A stretch of 64,000 bases of DNA from Leptodontidium sp. MPI-SDFR-AT-0119 (taxonomy: Eukaryota; Ascomycota; Leotiomycetes; Helotiales; Leptodontidiaceae), in contig JAHLEZ010000003.1 of assembly GCA_020726505.1 (NCBI GenBank), positions 1,674,001 through 1,738,000 on the forward strand, in the 5' to 3' direction. The number at the start of each line of letters is the position of its first letter. Position 1 is the stretch's first letter. A program made the translations under genes and the position numbers. The notes beneath the pieces are model-generated. The model worked only from the letters and a program-made list of their open reading frames with translations. It made no database searches and was not told where the DNA came from. Below, piece by piece: positions 36,701-47,700 of the stretch.

Positions 36701-39700
36701 TGCAGCACAACACCTCGTTTGGCGTTGATCTACAGTGGGGGGATCTTGGATTTGTCTGTCAGCGAATGCTTCCAGAAACGTGGGAAGCAGCCGAGTCAAG
36801 AGCGCCTCGTTTTTGACTCGCCAGATTTCAGCATCATAACTCCAGTCGAAGGTACAATGAAGTCATGCCTCGACCGACACCACCAGTAACAACCTCTCCC
36901 CTCCCATTCTCCAGCTCGAGTTCCGTGGAAACCGAGTCAAGCGATTGGCCGCCCTCGAGTCTTCACAGCTTTTTATATCTGCATCACGTGCTGACAACCC
37001 CTCCCGTTGTTTTCTTCCGGCCAAGCCCGTGGAAGGGCCAGGCGAGAGACACAACAACGTCACTTCGAGTCTTCGACCTCTCAGAGAGTCATGTCAAACG
37101 CATCGAAACCCAATCTGCGAACACCTCCCCACAATCTCCCTTCTTGGAAGTAACCAGGCAGGTAAGCTGGCATTGGACTGCCTCGACTTGTCGCGCCTTC
37201 TTTTCATGCCCGATACCCCACCAAGATCCACCATTGCAATGGCGGGGATGAACCCAGGGCAATTGAACACGTCGAGCATCAAAACAAATACGTCATTCCT
37301 CCTCTCTTATATCTCATTCTATACTCATTCCTAATACATCAGTTTCATGGTTCTCGTATTAGACTTTCTTTGTACAGAGCATCTTCCTCGGTATTCGTAC
37401 CAAGTTGAGTAGAGTAGGGTGGAGTTGAAGTTTCTCCCTTCTAGTGTTGATCGATGTCACATGGCAAGGCTTGCTAGCCTTGCTACATCACTTCCTACCT
37501 TACCTAGGCATCGACGGAGAACATCCCTTTAGATGGACCCTGATTCCGCAAGGGCTTTGCCTCATCGCATCGCTATAGGCTACCCGTCAAGGTTCACCGT
37601 TAGTGATCGTCGCGTCGCTCATAACTTTCTGTGCCTATCAAGGGACCACAAGAGTTTTGATACGCGCTACTGGAGCACGCTTCAGCGCTTGCGTGCTTAA
37701 GTGCTTAAGTGCTTGCGTGCTTTCCGTCGGTCTAAGAACTATATCATTAACTCGGTTCAAAACACGGTTTATCAGCAGCGGCTGAACCCAATCGTTTATG
37801 GCTGGTCGTTCGTTCGCCCTGATTTACTTTACAGACCCTTGTGTAGCGATTAGTCCCGCCGTACCGCTGTAAGTGAGCAGATGAGGCAGGTTGAGACGGT
37901 CAGGAGGCTTGGTTTCTTGAAGGTGACGGGGGGTATTGGTGGAGTAAACACTCACTCAGCCATGTAGATGTCTGGATCTACGGTGCTTCTCTTACCCCTT
38001 CCTATCGAGGCATAGCTGTTATTCGTGACGGCAGTCACAATCTCAAGCACAAGCAAGAACCTCCCACCGCTCTTCTATCCTTTTCTATTCTAGTTGTAGC
38101 TCAACTGTGTACACTACGACCACTGCCGACAAATGGGGGTGGGGTTTCTGTACTGCACTATACTATTTCTCACCATCATCTCAACTTCGCAGATCACTTG
38201 AACCCCTCTCAAGTCAGCAGACAATATTCTCAAAAAAAAGTAAAGAACACCGAAATCTGGACTACTCCCTTACCTACCAACCAGCCAACCAACCAACAAC
38301 TTACCATTCCTAGGCGCCTAGCTATCATGATACATCTCCCACCCCGTACAAAGTAACCGCCGTTTTCGGTCATTGGTCTTCGGTCTCCACTCGCTAAAGA
38401 GAGGTGTTGGCGTGTTTATTTACCGCCGGACCTTATATCAATAGTCCGCTTAAGCGATGTCGTTTGATGGGATCGGGATCGAGATTGAAATCGGGATCAC
38501 GCACTCTACCATATGCAGAAATGCAGAAATGAATCACATATCCACTACTCGCGTACAAGTCTCATAGTGCACTCGTGAGAGAAAGTGAGGATATGTCCGC
38601 GATATGCAAGACAGACGGGGTGGGTGGGTCTTTCTCGGTATGTGAGTTGAGTTGAGTTGGGGTGCGCTGTCTTCGGAATGGGAGGTTTGTGTTTCCTTGT
38701 GAGGTGAATATTTTTTTCTCACTTTAGGTTGGGTTGGAAGTGCGGTTGAAGATATGAGTTGTGTGAGCTGTCACGGTGAGCGGGTGATAGTGATGAATTA
38801 GCGATGGGGGGAGAAGAAAAAATCCATACGGATACAGTCCGATGCCTATATTTCTTTGCCCGCCGAGAGCATCAAATGTACTTAGAGATATCTTATCGTT
38901 GATCTAGAGGTATATTCTGCTAGGTTTAGGCAAAACAAATTGTCTGAAGCAATTATATTCAGTTAGACACACTATCGTCGCCTACTATGAGTACTTTACT
39001 CTTCCATCTACGAGTGCCGCGAAAGACCCTTCATATAGATTAACACCTCTCGTCTTATAAACATATTGCACTATATGTCTGACCACGAGTTTTTACTGTC
39101 AATAGAAAGAAAGAGATACCTACTTTATTTCATAAAATTCAAACATCAGAATCACAAAAATTCAGTTTCGCGTCCTCGAGCTAGTGATTCTTCCTCTGGA
39201 AAGACTTTTTCTTAACGTCAGACAAACGCATTAAGGAGATATTTAATATGACCTGCCCTTTATCTTCTCTCTTTGGATCTATAATCATGGATCAATCCAA
39301 ACATACACTTGAAAGGGGGGGGGCCCATCAATCAACCTACCCACGTGACTGACTGACAGACAGACAGATCGAACATTTAATTATCCTCATCTCCCGCCGC
39401 CCACACCCTCTAAGAAGTCCCTTGTATCGAGCATGGTGATTTCGAGGACATAAATACCATGGTAGAGAGACTCACGAGATCAGATCATCTTTGGACCTTG
39501 GTGCCACTTACACAGTATCGGTATCTAGCGAGAGGGGGAGGGGGGGATAAACACCAATCTTGCTATCTATCACTTATCCTCATCCCCACACCACCTCGCT
39601 CGCTTATACTGACAGCTCAAATGAAAAAAAAAATGTTTTGGGGGTTGCACATCGCAGTTTTCACTTCTCAATAGGAAATAAACATAGCTATCGATCGGTG

Positions 39701-40215
39701 GTGAGGTGATGTGGAGATGGTTGTGGATCGGTTAGCAAGCGCTTTGTGAGTGTGTAAACAAATTAAGCGAGGGACAACCAATGTGGGTTTCGAGGGGCAC
39801 AGATGGATTGAGCTGGGGGGGGGATGCCATATGAAAAAAAGCGAGTTTTGGATTCAGCTAAGTTATTATGTAATGCGGTAGAAAATAGGATATAGGTAGG
39901 ATGGAATCGCGGCGACCAGGGCGCTGGATGCACTGGGGGCGCTCTAGGCGCTGGCAGTGCAGCGCTATTAGTGCCAGACTTCGCCTCTCATCACCTTCAT
40001 TAAACAACCCCAATTCTCAACCCGCACTTCTTCAAAATTTCAGGATAATGCATCCCAAAATCCCACTTTCTAATCTCTCGTTCACTTTTGCGTCCTAAAG
40101 AAATCCCCCTTTATAGAGTAGAGTATTTAAAAATGGATCTCCGTGGTGGGGGGGAGGGAGCCCCGGGACTCTTGTTTTATATTGTATATATTTTAGAATA
40201 GGATCAAAAGCTGCC

Positions 40216-40257
40216 ACATACGACCATAGACTCCTAAAAATTGGGCTATCTGCATAG
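40216..40257 (+). pseudogene. 5' fragment of a 5S rRNA gene
   Basis: The start ACATACGACCATAGACT is the same as in the 5S copies at 43312 and (nearly) 52782. Homology fades after about 40 nt, and there is no internal control region or 3' end. It is a truncated, decayed copy. Confidence 0.75.
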
Positions 40258-40779
40258 TTTCTGGTGCATCAGAATCAACAACCTCAAAACGAACCCCAAT
40301 GATCCAGATCTCAGATTGCTTTTGAAGAATCACCACATGACCTGACTGCTCGTCTCCTGAATCTGAGAGCTAGGACGTTGGATTTTGGAGCTTGGATCAT
40401 TTACTTTAGATGACTCGGATAATAAAAGTGTCTAGACTTGAGCGCTGCTTCTAAGGCAGCCTAAATAAAATAGATTCGTGTCCGACGTACAAATACAACG
40501 TTCTCCCTTTCATTTTTCTCCTCACTTTTATTCGCCCGTTCTATGTAAGGTTTCAATGATAGGAAATCACTTTTTGAAGCAAATAGCAAGTACAATGCCA
40601 ATTAAACAATTGATTTTAAGACGAGGTGTTCCGCTAACCGTTTACAGTTTTCAGGGCACTAGGAATAGAGATTGTGGATTGCGGTAGTAAAGAACAATGG
40701 TTTAGGACAGCCTTACGACGAAAGACTCACCACCGTTTGGGGACTCAAGAAGATATGGGCTGGTAGGTCTCTTAATAAT

Positions 40780-42934
40780 TTGGCCGACTCTTAAAAAGAC
40801 ATGGATGCGCCGCTTCTTTGCATTTACCTACGAAATTATGTATTTACACTCTCGCCATCGGCTACAAATTTAGAAACGACGCATTCACATAAGTTTAGCC
40901 ACACCGAGAAGAAACTAATGCCTTTTCTTTTTGTAGCTCCCTTCTATAACCGCCTTACACAAAGTAGATTATCTCATCACTAGCCATAACCTTCGAGAAC
41001 AAAGGTAGCGAATTCATAGAAGTATACAGAAAAGTACTTCTTAGAGTCGCTTTTAAAGCTGCCATCAATACATTACCGTATGGGATTTCGACTACTTCAT
41101 CCGGCAAGACTTCCCCTGGGCACAAGATATTAAAGCCTATAAGGAAAATCTGTGGAATACCGAAAACAGACGATACTTCAATTCTGCAGTCGCGCAAACT
41201 GAGAATTATTGAAGACTGTGCTACCGCTTCAATATGTCGAGCAGATTAGGTAATCATTGCGCGGAATTTAGCATTCGTAATGACGAGAACGCCATGGCTA
41301 GGTTAACCTTGGGATTAGAATAAAGACAAGCTAGCACCGCGTGATCGAGATTAAAAATTAATCTTGAATTAAGCCGCGTTTTATCGTACTTCAAAGTCCG
41401 CATGTACATTTCCTAAAGCGCAAAGAGAATATGTTCCTTGTCGGCAGTTGCAAGACTAAGTGCTACTTTACTTTGTATCATTCTTCCCAAAAGCTAAGGA
41501 AGTGCTTTAGCGGCGTCGTAGAGCATTATGCCTGCATTTGAAGTCTGTGACCCCCCCCCCCCCCCCAGGAGATAGCCCTCGCGGTGGAGAGGTAGTAACA
41601 GGATTGCTTGGGCAAGGATTTGGGCATCCTTTCGTAGCAGGAACCAGGCACTGCTATGGCTGGAATGGACGGGGCCTAAGCGTACATACTGGCTCTCCGA
41701 TGGGACATAGGTTGCACTAGCTATAGCTCCGAATTTTGCTATCATATTTTCTGTCATCTTAATCTCATCAATTGAGTATACGTCGTTAAATCTAGCATTA
41801 ACTACTTATGCGATTTCCTCCAGCGCAAGGTTACGATCGGCAGTCTTGCGTAGATAGAATCCTCGAGACTGGTAAGGGTCGACAAGCCTTCCCGAGTCGA
41901 TTGGCGGTGCGGTTGGCGTTATTATGAAGTTATTTGGTGAAATTTGATCTTCAGAAGGTCCATACTGGTATCTATACGAGTGGTCATCGTCATCGTCCGA
42001 TTCACCTTCATCAAAATGAACGCCGCGACCTCCAGCGAGTTAAGGAGAATAGTCTATCTGGCTGCGGCGCAGCTGCCAAATCTGCAACATTCTCTAAGCT
42101 GAAGACCCGACCCTGTGCTGTGGGAATACATCCAACTGCGAGCCAGAAAAGGTGACTGAGAGGGATTGGATATTGTGGGAGGTCGCCGGTTTCTCCAATA
42201 CTATGTAGGTTCAAAAATGACTCTTCTTTTCTATGTCTATCTCTCCTCGATGATCTTAAGTGCATATACAAAGTCGCAGCAAGGCCGTATAATAGAATTC
42301 CATTCGTACTAGCCGTCCAATAAACTTTCACCATAAGTAGATCTACCTCTCTTTCTCGCCCATTTGAGTCTACTTGTCATCTAACCGGGAGTTAAAGGCC
42401 GATCTCGTCCCAGTGAATTCACGTGGGCTCCAGGGGCAGATAGTTGGGCGTTGAAGGGTCCGCCTATCTTCCCTTGATCCAGGCGTTTTACAAACCCCCC
42501 GATAATGCCTAACAAGAGAACCTATGTCCTGTTGACAAGTAACAAGTTTTTCTAGTTTTCAATGACTATGGAGTCACCAAAATAATAATCCAAGCCGTAC
42601 GCCTTGAGAACCAAGCCCAATTTGACCCAACTTAGCGATTCAACTACCGCTCTTTTCGACGCAGCGTTCCACACGACATTTCTAATCGTCTGCCTAGGTT
42701 CGTTGTTAAGCATTGGAGCCTTGATAATCCGACCGAGACGTATGTTGGGCCCAGCTTTATATCCTTTAGAGATGAAATCCGTGTTGGTCTTTTCCAGAGC
42801 GTCGAGAGCCTTGTGCCGGTCGGTTCTGCTGGCCCGCCAGACAAGTATCTCCCAATAATGCCCACGAGCGCAATAATGCCTAGCCCTACCGCGACCCAAA
42901 TCCCAATAACACCAGCAAGATCGGTGGCACCCAT
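40780..42934 (-). pseudogene. Large decayed protein-coding gene of a fungal family of unknown function
   Basis: The start ATG at 42934 opens MGATDLAGVIGIWVAVGLGI, a hydrophobic N-terminus. After about 28 codons a one-base shift is needed to continue as ILVWRASRTDRHKALDALEK up to VIEN. From there the frame continues through in-frame TAG codons (for example after VIEN and after LLLVNRT) and another shift into YGLAATLYMHL and LFWLAVGCIPTAQGRVFSLE. Further pieces are FGAIASATYVPSESQYVRLG (41494-41757), KYDKTRLNSRLIFNLDHAVL, and IFLIGFNILCPGEVLPDEVV (about 41100-41190), again broken by TAG. Collinear, protein-like pieces over 2.1 kb show a once intact gene of perhaps 700 residues. I recall similar uncharacterised proteins in other filamentous ascomycetes. 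I cannot assign a function. The TAG stops fit RIP-like mutation. Confidence 0.8.
41551..41566. repeat. C16 homopolymer tract
   Basis: Sixteen C in a row lie inside the decayed gene (read as Gly codons on the minus strand). Confidence 0.95.
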
Positions 42935-43311
42935 AATTTTGACACTTAGTTAAGTGAGTTGAGGGTGTTAAAAGAACTCTTGCTGCGGCAGCTAATGCTG
43001 CTGCCTACCCACACAAGAAATTGGCTGCGGCTGAGGGATCACGCTTTAGCTGCATCTAGCACTCCAGCCTAATTTCCTTTTTCTTCTTGGGAAGATACCG
43101 AGATCTTGAAGTTGCCACATTGGTCAGCGTTAGCACTTCGCATTCTTGTGTTACCACACATTCTTCGGAGTCTGGGGGTAAATTATGGCTCACCGCCTTG
43201 GGTAGGACATGGAAATCTGATGGCTTGATTGGCCTAACCCATCAGTCCTAGCACCTCCGTAAAAGGTTGTGGCATAACGATGATAAATATGAAAATAGCA
43301 CAACCCCTATT

Positions 43312-43430
43312 ACATACGACCATAGACTGAGGAAAATTGGCCATCCCATCCGCTCTACCATATATAAGCATTATATCGATAGATTAGTACTTAGGTGGGT
43401 GGCCACGAGCGAATACCTACTGTCCCTTTT
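43312..43430 (+). pseudogene. 5S rRNA pseudogene
   Basis: It aligns over its length with the copy at 52782: the start ACATACGACCATAGACTGAG, the ATTAGTACTTAGGTGGGTGG internal region and GCGAATACCTACT near the end. The terminal stem is lost because the 3' end reads TGTCCC instead of TATGT. Several C-to-T and G-to-A differences lie in the internal control region. A T run follows. Confidence 0.85.
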
Positions 43431-43700
43431 TTTGCATTCTAATGTTAGGTGGAGGAGGAGGAGTTTTGTTTTTATTTTCGATTTCGTCGTTTGTGAGAGG
43501 GGAGCGAACCAATGAGAAATTTTGAATTTGGGGGAAGTAAACGTCAAATATGAACAAGGAGCAGTACTTGAAAAGTCCAGATGCAAAGCCAGGAAATCAG
43601 ATATCTAAGCTGTCATAAAGTCATGGATATAAACTATTGTAAAAAAAGTCTCCCCTACATAATTATTACCCCCCTTCCCTAACCGCTTGATTAAATCTCT

Positions 43701-44046
43701 TCAAGCCTGGCGAAACAGGCATAATCCTACTCCTCCTCTTTCTGCCTTCCCTCCCTTCTCATTCTCATTGCCATCCAAGTCTAACTCTAAATCACCATCA
43801 AACTCTTCATCTCTCTCCCTATCCCTATCCCTGAAGAACGACCTCCTAGTAATCCCCCCCCCCCCCCCCCCCCCCCCTACCAGTCCTCAAACTCCCCTCC
43901 CCACCCAAACTCGTAAACCCCGTTCTCTGCGTCCTAATACTCCCCGCACGATTCGGCCTCACATAATCCGCCACGCGATCAAAGATATTCCCCGCGCGAC
44001 TCACCAGCCGCGAGGCGCTCGAGCGCTGTGTCAGACCCCGAAGCAA
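43701..44046 (-). pseudogene. Possible C-terminal remnant of a protein gene split by a G24 tract
   Basis: On the minus strand a protein-like stretch (RSSASRLVSRAGNIFDRVAD, then YVRPNRAGSIRTQRTGFTSL) runs into a tract of 24 G. Shifting the frame by one base across the tract gives TRRSFFRDRDRERDEEFDGD and a charged tail ending at a TGA at 43703. No start or upstream exon is found. This could be the end of a decayed gene whose coding glycines expanded. The family is unknown. Confidence 0.4.
43854..43877. repeat. C24 homopolymer tract
   Basis: Twenty-four C in a row. This is a likely site of length variation or sequencing error. Confidence 0.95.
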
Positions 44047-44752
44047 GTGTTAAACTCTAACGAACCAATACAGCGCAAATAACAAACTTTCGTTCGGCCT
44101 AATTACTTCAAGTACTTCCTCAACATTCCAAGATGCTTTGACCAAGATTATCTTCAGGTTTCAAGGACCAGCCGTTGGAGAAGCGGCCTAGCTCCTGCAA
44201 GAAAAGTGAGGCGAACGATATGCAAGTCGGTTACAACGACCTCCATCCACCAATGAATTATACAGCATCAAGGCCTAGTGTCTCACAAACGGCCGACTAT
44301 GTCCTGTACGATGCAGCCTCTTCAGCTCTGCGGGCTCTGCTACGCCCGACTGCTATGGTGCAAATCTCCTTGCCTATACGAACCAGAAATACCTAGACAC
44401 AGTCTAGCATCACTAATATCAATACTGCGGAATAGCTAACAGCAGGTAGAAGTGTCTGAAGTACAAATGTGCAGCCATGCCCCAATCTGTCGAAACTCGT
44501 TTCAGTTTTCTTTTCTTCTTATGAATTCTTTATCATCCGAAGGAATAAAATCAAAAGAAGAGAAATACATCAGATTTAGATATTTCCAGCCCCAATGTAA
44601 ATCTTACAGATATCAAAGAAAGAGCCCTCAGCGTGGCATGAGGACTGACAGCGGTGTGAAGGACGGCAAGATTTCAAGGAGCCCATCTCGCATATTAGGT
44701 CCTTTGAAGTCAGACTCGTTGAAACATGTCCCTCTTGCAGACAGTTATAAGA

Positions 44753-47700
44753 TCAGATGTGACTTCCTCGGCCTGCGCCCGTGACTATCAACCTACCATC
44801 CCCTACAACACTGAACGGCGCCCAAAGGTACGGGTGTGTAAAGTTTAACTCCCTCTTTCCCCTCCGCGTCCCTAACCTCCTAATGACGGCTTGGAGTAGC
44901 TTCTTGCCTCCGGGGACGAATTTATCCGGCTGCCTCCCGTCTCCCAACAACTTGTCCCATGTCTCGACAAACATTTTGAGCATGTTAGCTGCATCCTCAT
45001 GGCTCATCTGGTACAGCTGCCTCGTCGCCAGCGCCCAGTTCTCCGCAACAGACTTATCTGCATTGTTGAGCATAGATGAATGGAAGAGATACATATGGAT
45101 CATTGTCACCACATCATTAGCCGTCCATAGTGCACCAATGTAAAGCGTTGCTCCAGAAGCTAGCATAGCATGGGGAAACCCCAAAATATCGCTAGAGGCA
45201 GTAGCTTGTCCTTGGCCAGTCAAACAGGCTGAGAAAATTGCCAAATCGACAGTCCGGGCTCGGATGAGGGACAGGTCCATAACGCGGAACTTTTCAGCAA
45301 GGGAAATCGACGACATGAGTGGCGAGCTCAAGTCTACGTTTCCATGGGTGGAGATGTGGAGGATGGTGGATGTTTCCATTTCATTCCTGAATTTGTCGCG
45401 TGTGAGGGTGTTGGCGGCCAGTGGTTGGGACGAGGAATGAAGGTGCGAAACCATGAGGGCTTCGATTCCGGCGAAAGGGAGGGGAGCTTCGGCATCGCTT
45501 GAAAATTGTGGCCCAGCTTTGGCAATAATAGATGTTCGTGAGGGAATTTCCTGCGCTTGAGAGTTTTGAGCCAAGTGGAGGTACGCCAGATTAGGTGTTT
45601 GAGAGACAGCTTTTTGGAGGATGAGAGGCTTGCCGTCGTAGACGAGAGCACCAAATGGAAGACGGGTGAGATCACCGCTAGGGACGAAGATGATATGTGA
45701 TTTCGGAGCGATCATGTCATGGAGCGCTCCGAGCAATATGTCTGAGAGTTCTTGGAGCAATGGTAAACAATCTTCCGGTGCATTCTGACCCAAATCCTGC
45801 TCCACGATACACAAACATGAAAGCACCTTTTCCCTAATTTGTGATGAACTCAGATCGCTCCTCCAGTTGCTGTATAGGATCTCAGAAGTTTCGAGCGCAA
45901 AGATACAGAGTCCATCTTCGGAAAGGCTCGTATAGATGACAAGCGCATCTTTCGGTATTGCAGCAAAGACTGAATCAAATTCCCAGTCCTTGCCCCATTC
46001 CCGAAGTCCAGCTGCTTGTCGCTTGAGGTTAAATTCCTGTACTCGCTGCTCCGCTACACCATCGACACCCTGGAGATCTTTCACTTTCTGGAATTCTATC
46101 TGTTCGTCGTTGGTAAGACTTTCTACTCTGGCAGAGTACTCTTCGAAGAGCGCTTGGTCATAGAGTAATTGGCGCAGGCCAAGGTCGAATTCATCCCTGT
46201 CGGATGCAATCATCATGTCTGACACATATAGCGCTCGGTTATTCTCCAAAATAATGAGGGCGACTTTATCTGGAGGAAACCGGAGCGAATATAAAATCTC
46301 ACTGATCGATTCTTTCCCCTTGAATACTGCAAATATCTTGGTATCAACTCGCGTGTGTACACCAGACCCAAGAGATTTTCCTGAATCTTCGCTTTTCCAT
46401 CGGAGCAAAAGGATTCGTACCAGGGAATTTATCAACCTGCCAAAAGCTGCATTTTCAGCAAGCGCTCTACGATCGTTTGCTTGGGTGAGGTCCAGTCTCA
46501 AATGCTGTACAAGTTCCCATGCCTGTAAAAAGTATTTCCAGGCAATGTGAAAGTCACCTAGCCCTTCGTATACAAGTCCTGCCGAAAAACAGCGCTGCCA
46601 CGGCAAATATTGTGAATAGCTTGAGACCGAAGTGAAATATCCCGGTGATGAATCTTCAAGCTCCTCCATCAAAATCCTCGCTTGTGTCCAGGCAGTGGCG
46701 TTTACCTGAGAGTGGAAAATGACCTCTTTCGATTTAATTTTTCTTCTCTCATGCATGAGAACCCGTTCGAAGTTTGATTGCGGAAGGTCGTTCTCGTTTG
46801 GTAACATCTCATTTGAGCTCAGTTGAGACGCCATCTTTTTGGCTTCCACTAGGTGGCCCCTCTTCCTTAGTACATCGATCAAGTAAGTCTTTCCCAAGAT
46901 TTCTGAGGGTGGAGCTCTGGATTGTTGGTCTGAATACTGCTGAAGAACCCTATGAGCAGACTGAAGATCCCCAGACCGAATTTGAAGGTCCCACTTCCTA
47001 ATAGCCCGGCGGTAGACAATTTCAGAGGCTCGGGCTTTCTGCCATCCAGGATACAACCATGCTGCTGAAGTCTCCTCTATATTTAAGGCGTCAATGACTT
47101 GGATAGTCTCTCGGTCTGGAAAACAGTCGGGATCTGAAACAATAGCATCGATCCTGAGAACTGCATCCACTTCCTGCATGAGGCTGTGTCTGTTTACCCC
47201 AAAAAGTGCCGTAGGGTCTACCCGGTTCATCTTCTCATCCCTAAAAGCGTCTCTCACCATGCCTGCAATCCTTCGGTCAACGCCACGATTTCTCATTTGT
47301 GCATTGAGACGGATCCTTTCAGGATCCGAGGTGAGTACATCAAACGCACGCTCGATATCCACTTCTTTGGCACCAGCGAGCGGTCCAAGTAGAGAGCTCA
47401 AAGGTCCGTAATCATCTGATTGAGCACTATCCGATCTGTTTCCATCCCCCTTCCCACAATTCGGGTTCATAATGCTGCTGAAAATGGGAAATCTACCTTT
47501 CATAGCGGAGCTCATCGACTTGGCTGCGAGATTCCTGCCTAGATCAATTAGGCACCGCGCTGCTGCAATCTGAACCCTCGACCAAGTTGTTCTATTGGAA
47601 AGATGAATTCGGGCAAAAAGTTGCCTTGAAAAATCGAAACAAAACGAAGCTTTATGCAGGTCGCCACAAACGTATCGGTAATGTATCCCCATTCGGTAGG

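Larger units (their letters stand above)
31821..40215. other. Gene-free, microsatellite-rich region (8.4 kb)
   Basis: I find no credible coding sequence on either strand. The region contains many short tandem repeats: GGAT/GGTA (32985-33030), CTTAA (33145-33175), GCGTTT (33673-33702) and CTG runs near 34180. It also has a duplicated GCTTGCGTGCTTAAGTGCTT block near 37688-37722. The distal part from about 38.4 kb is visibly more AT-rich and may be decayed repeat DNA. The upstream region of the LRR gene lies at its left edge. Confidence 0.5.
43431..44752. other. Intergenic region with a gene remnant
   Basis: Apart from the remnant described at 43701-44046, I see no gene. The stretch 44050-44752 holds no recognisable sequence and includes the 3' flank of the CHAT gene. 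Confidence 0.5.

Noticed and set aside
36865..37334. Overlapping open frames of about 130 codons on the plus strand
   Set aside because: No motif, composition follows the surrounding CT-rich DNA, and two frames are equally open.
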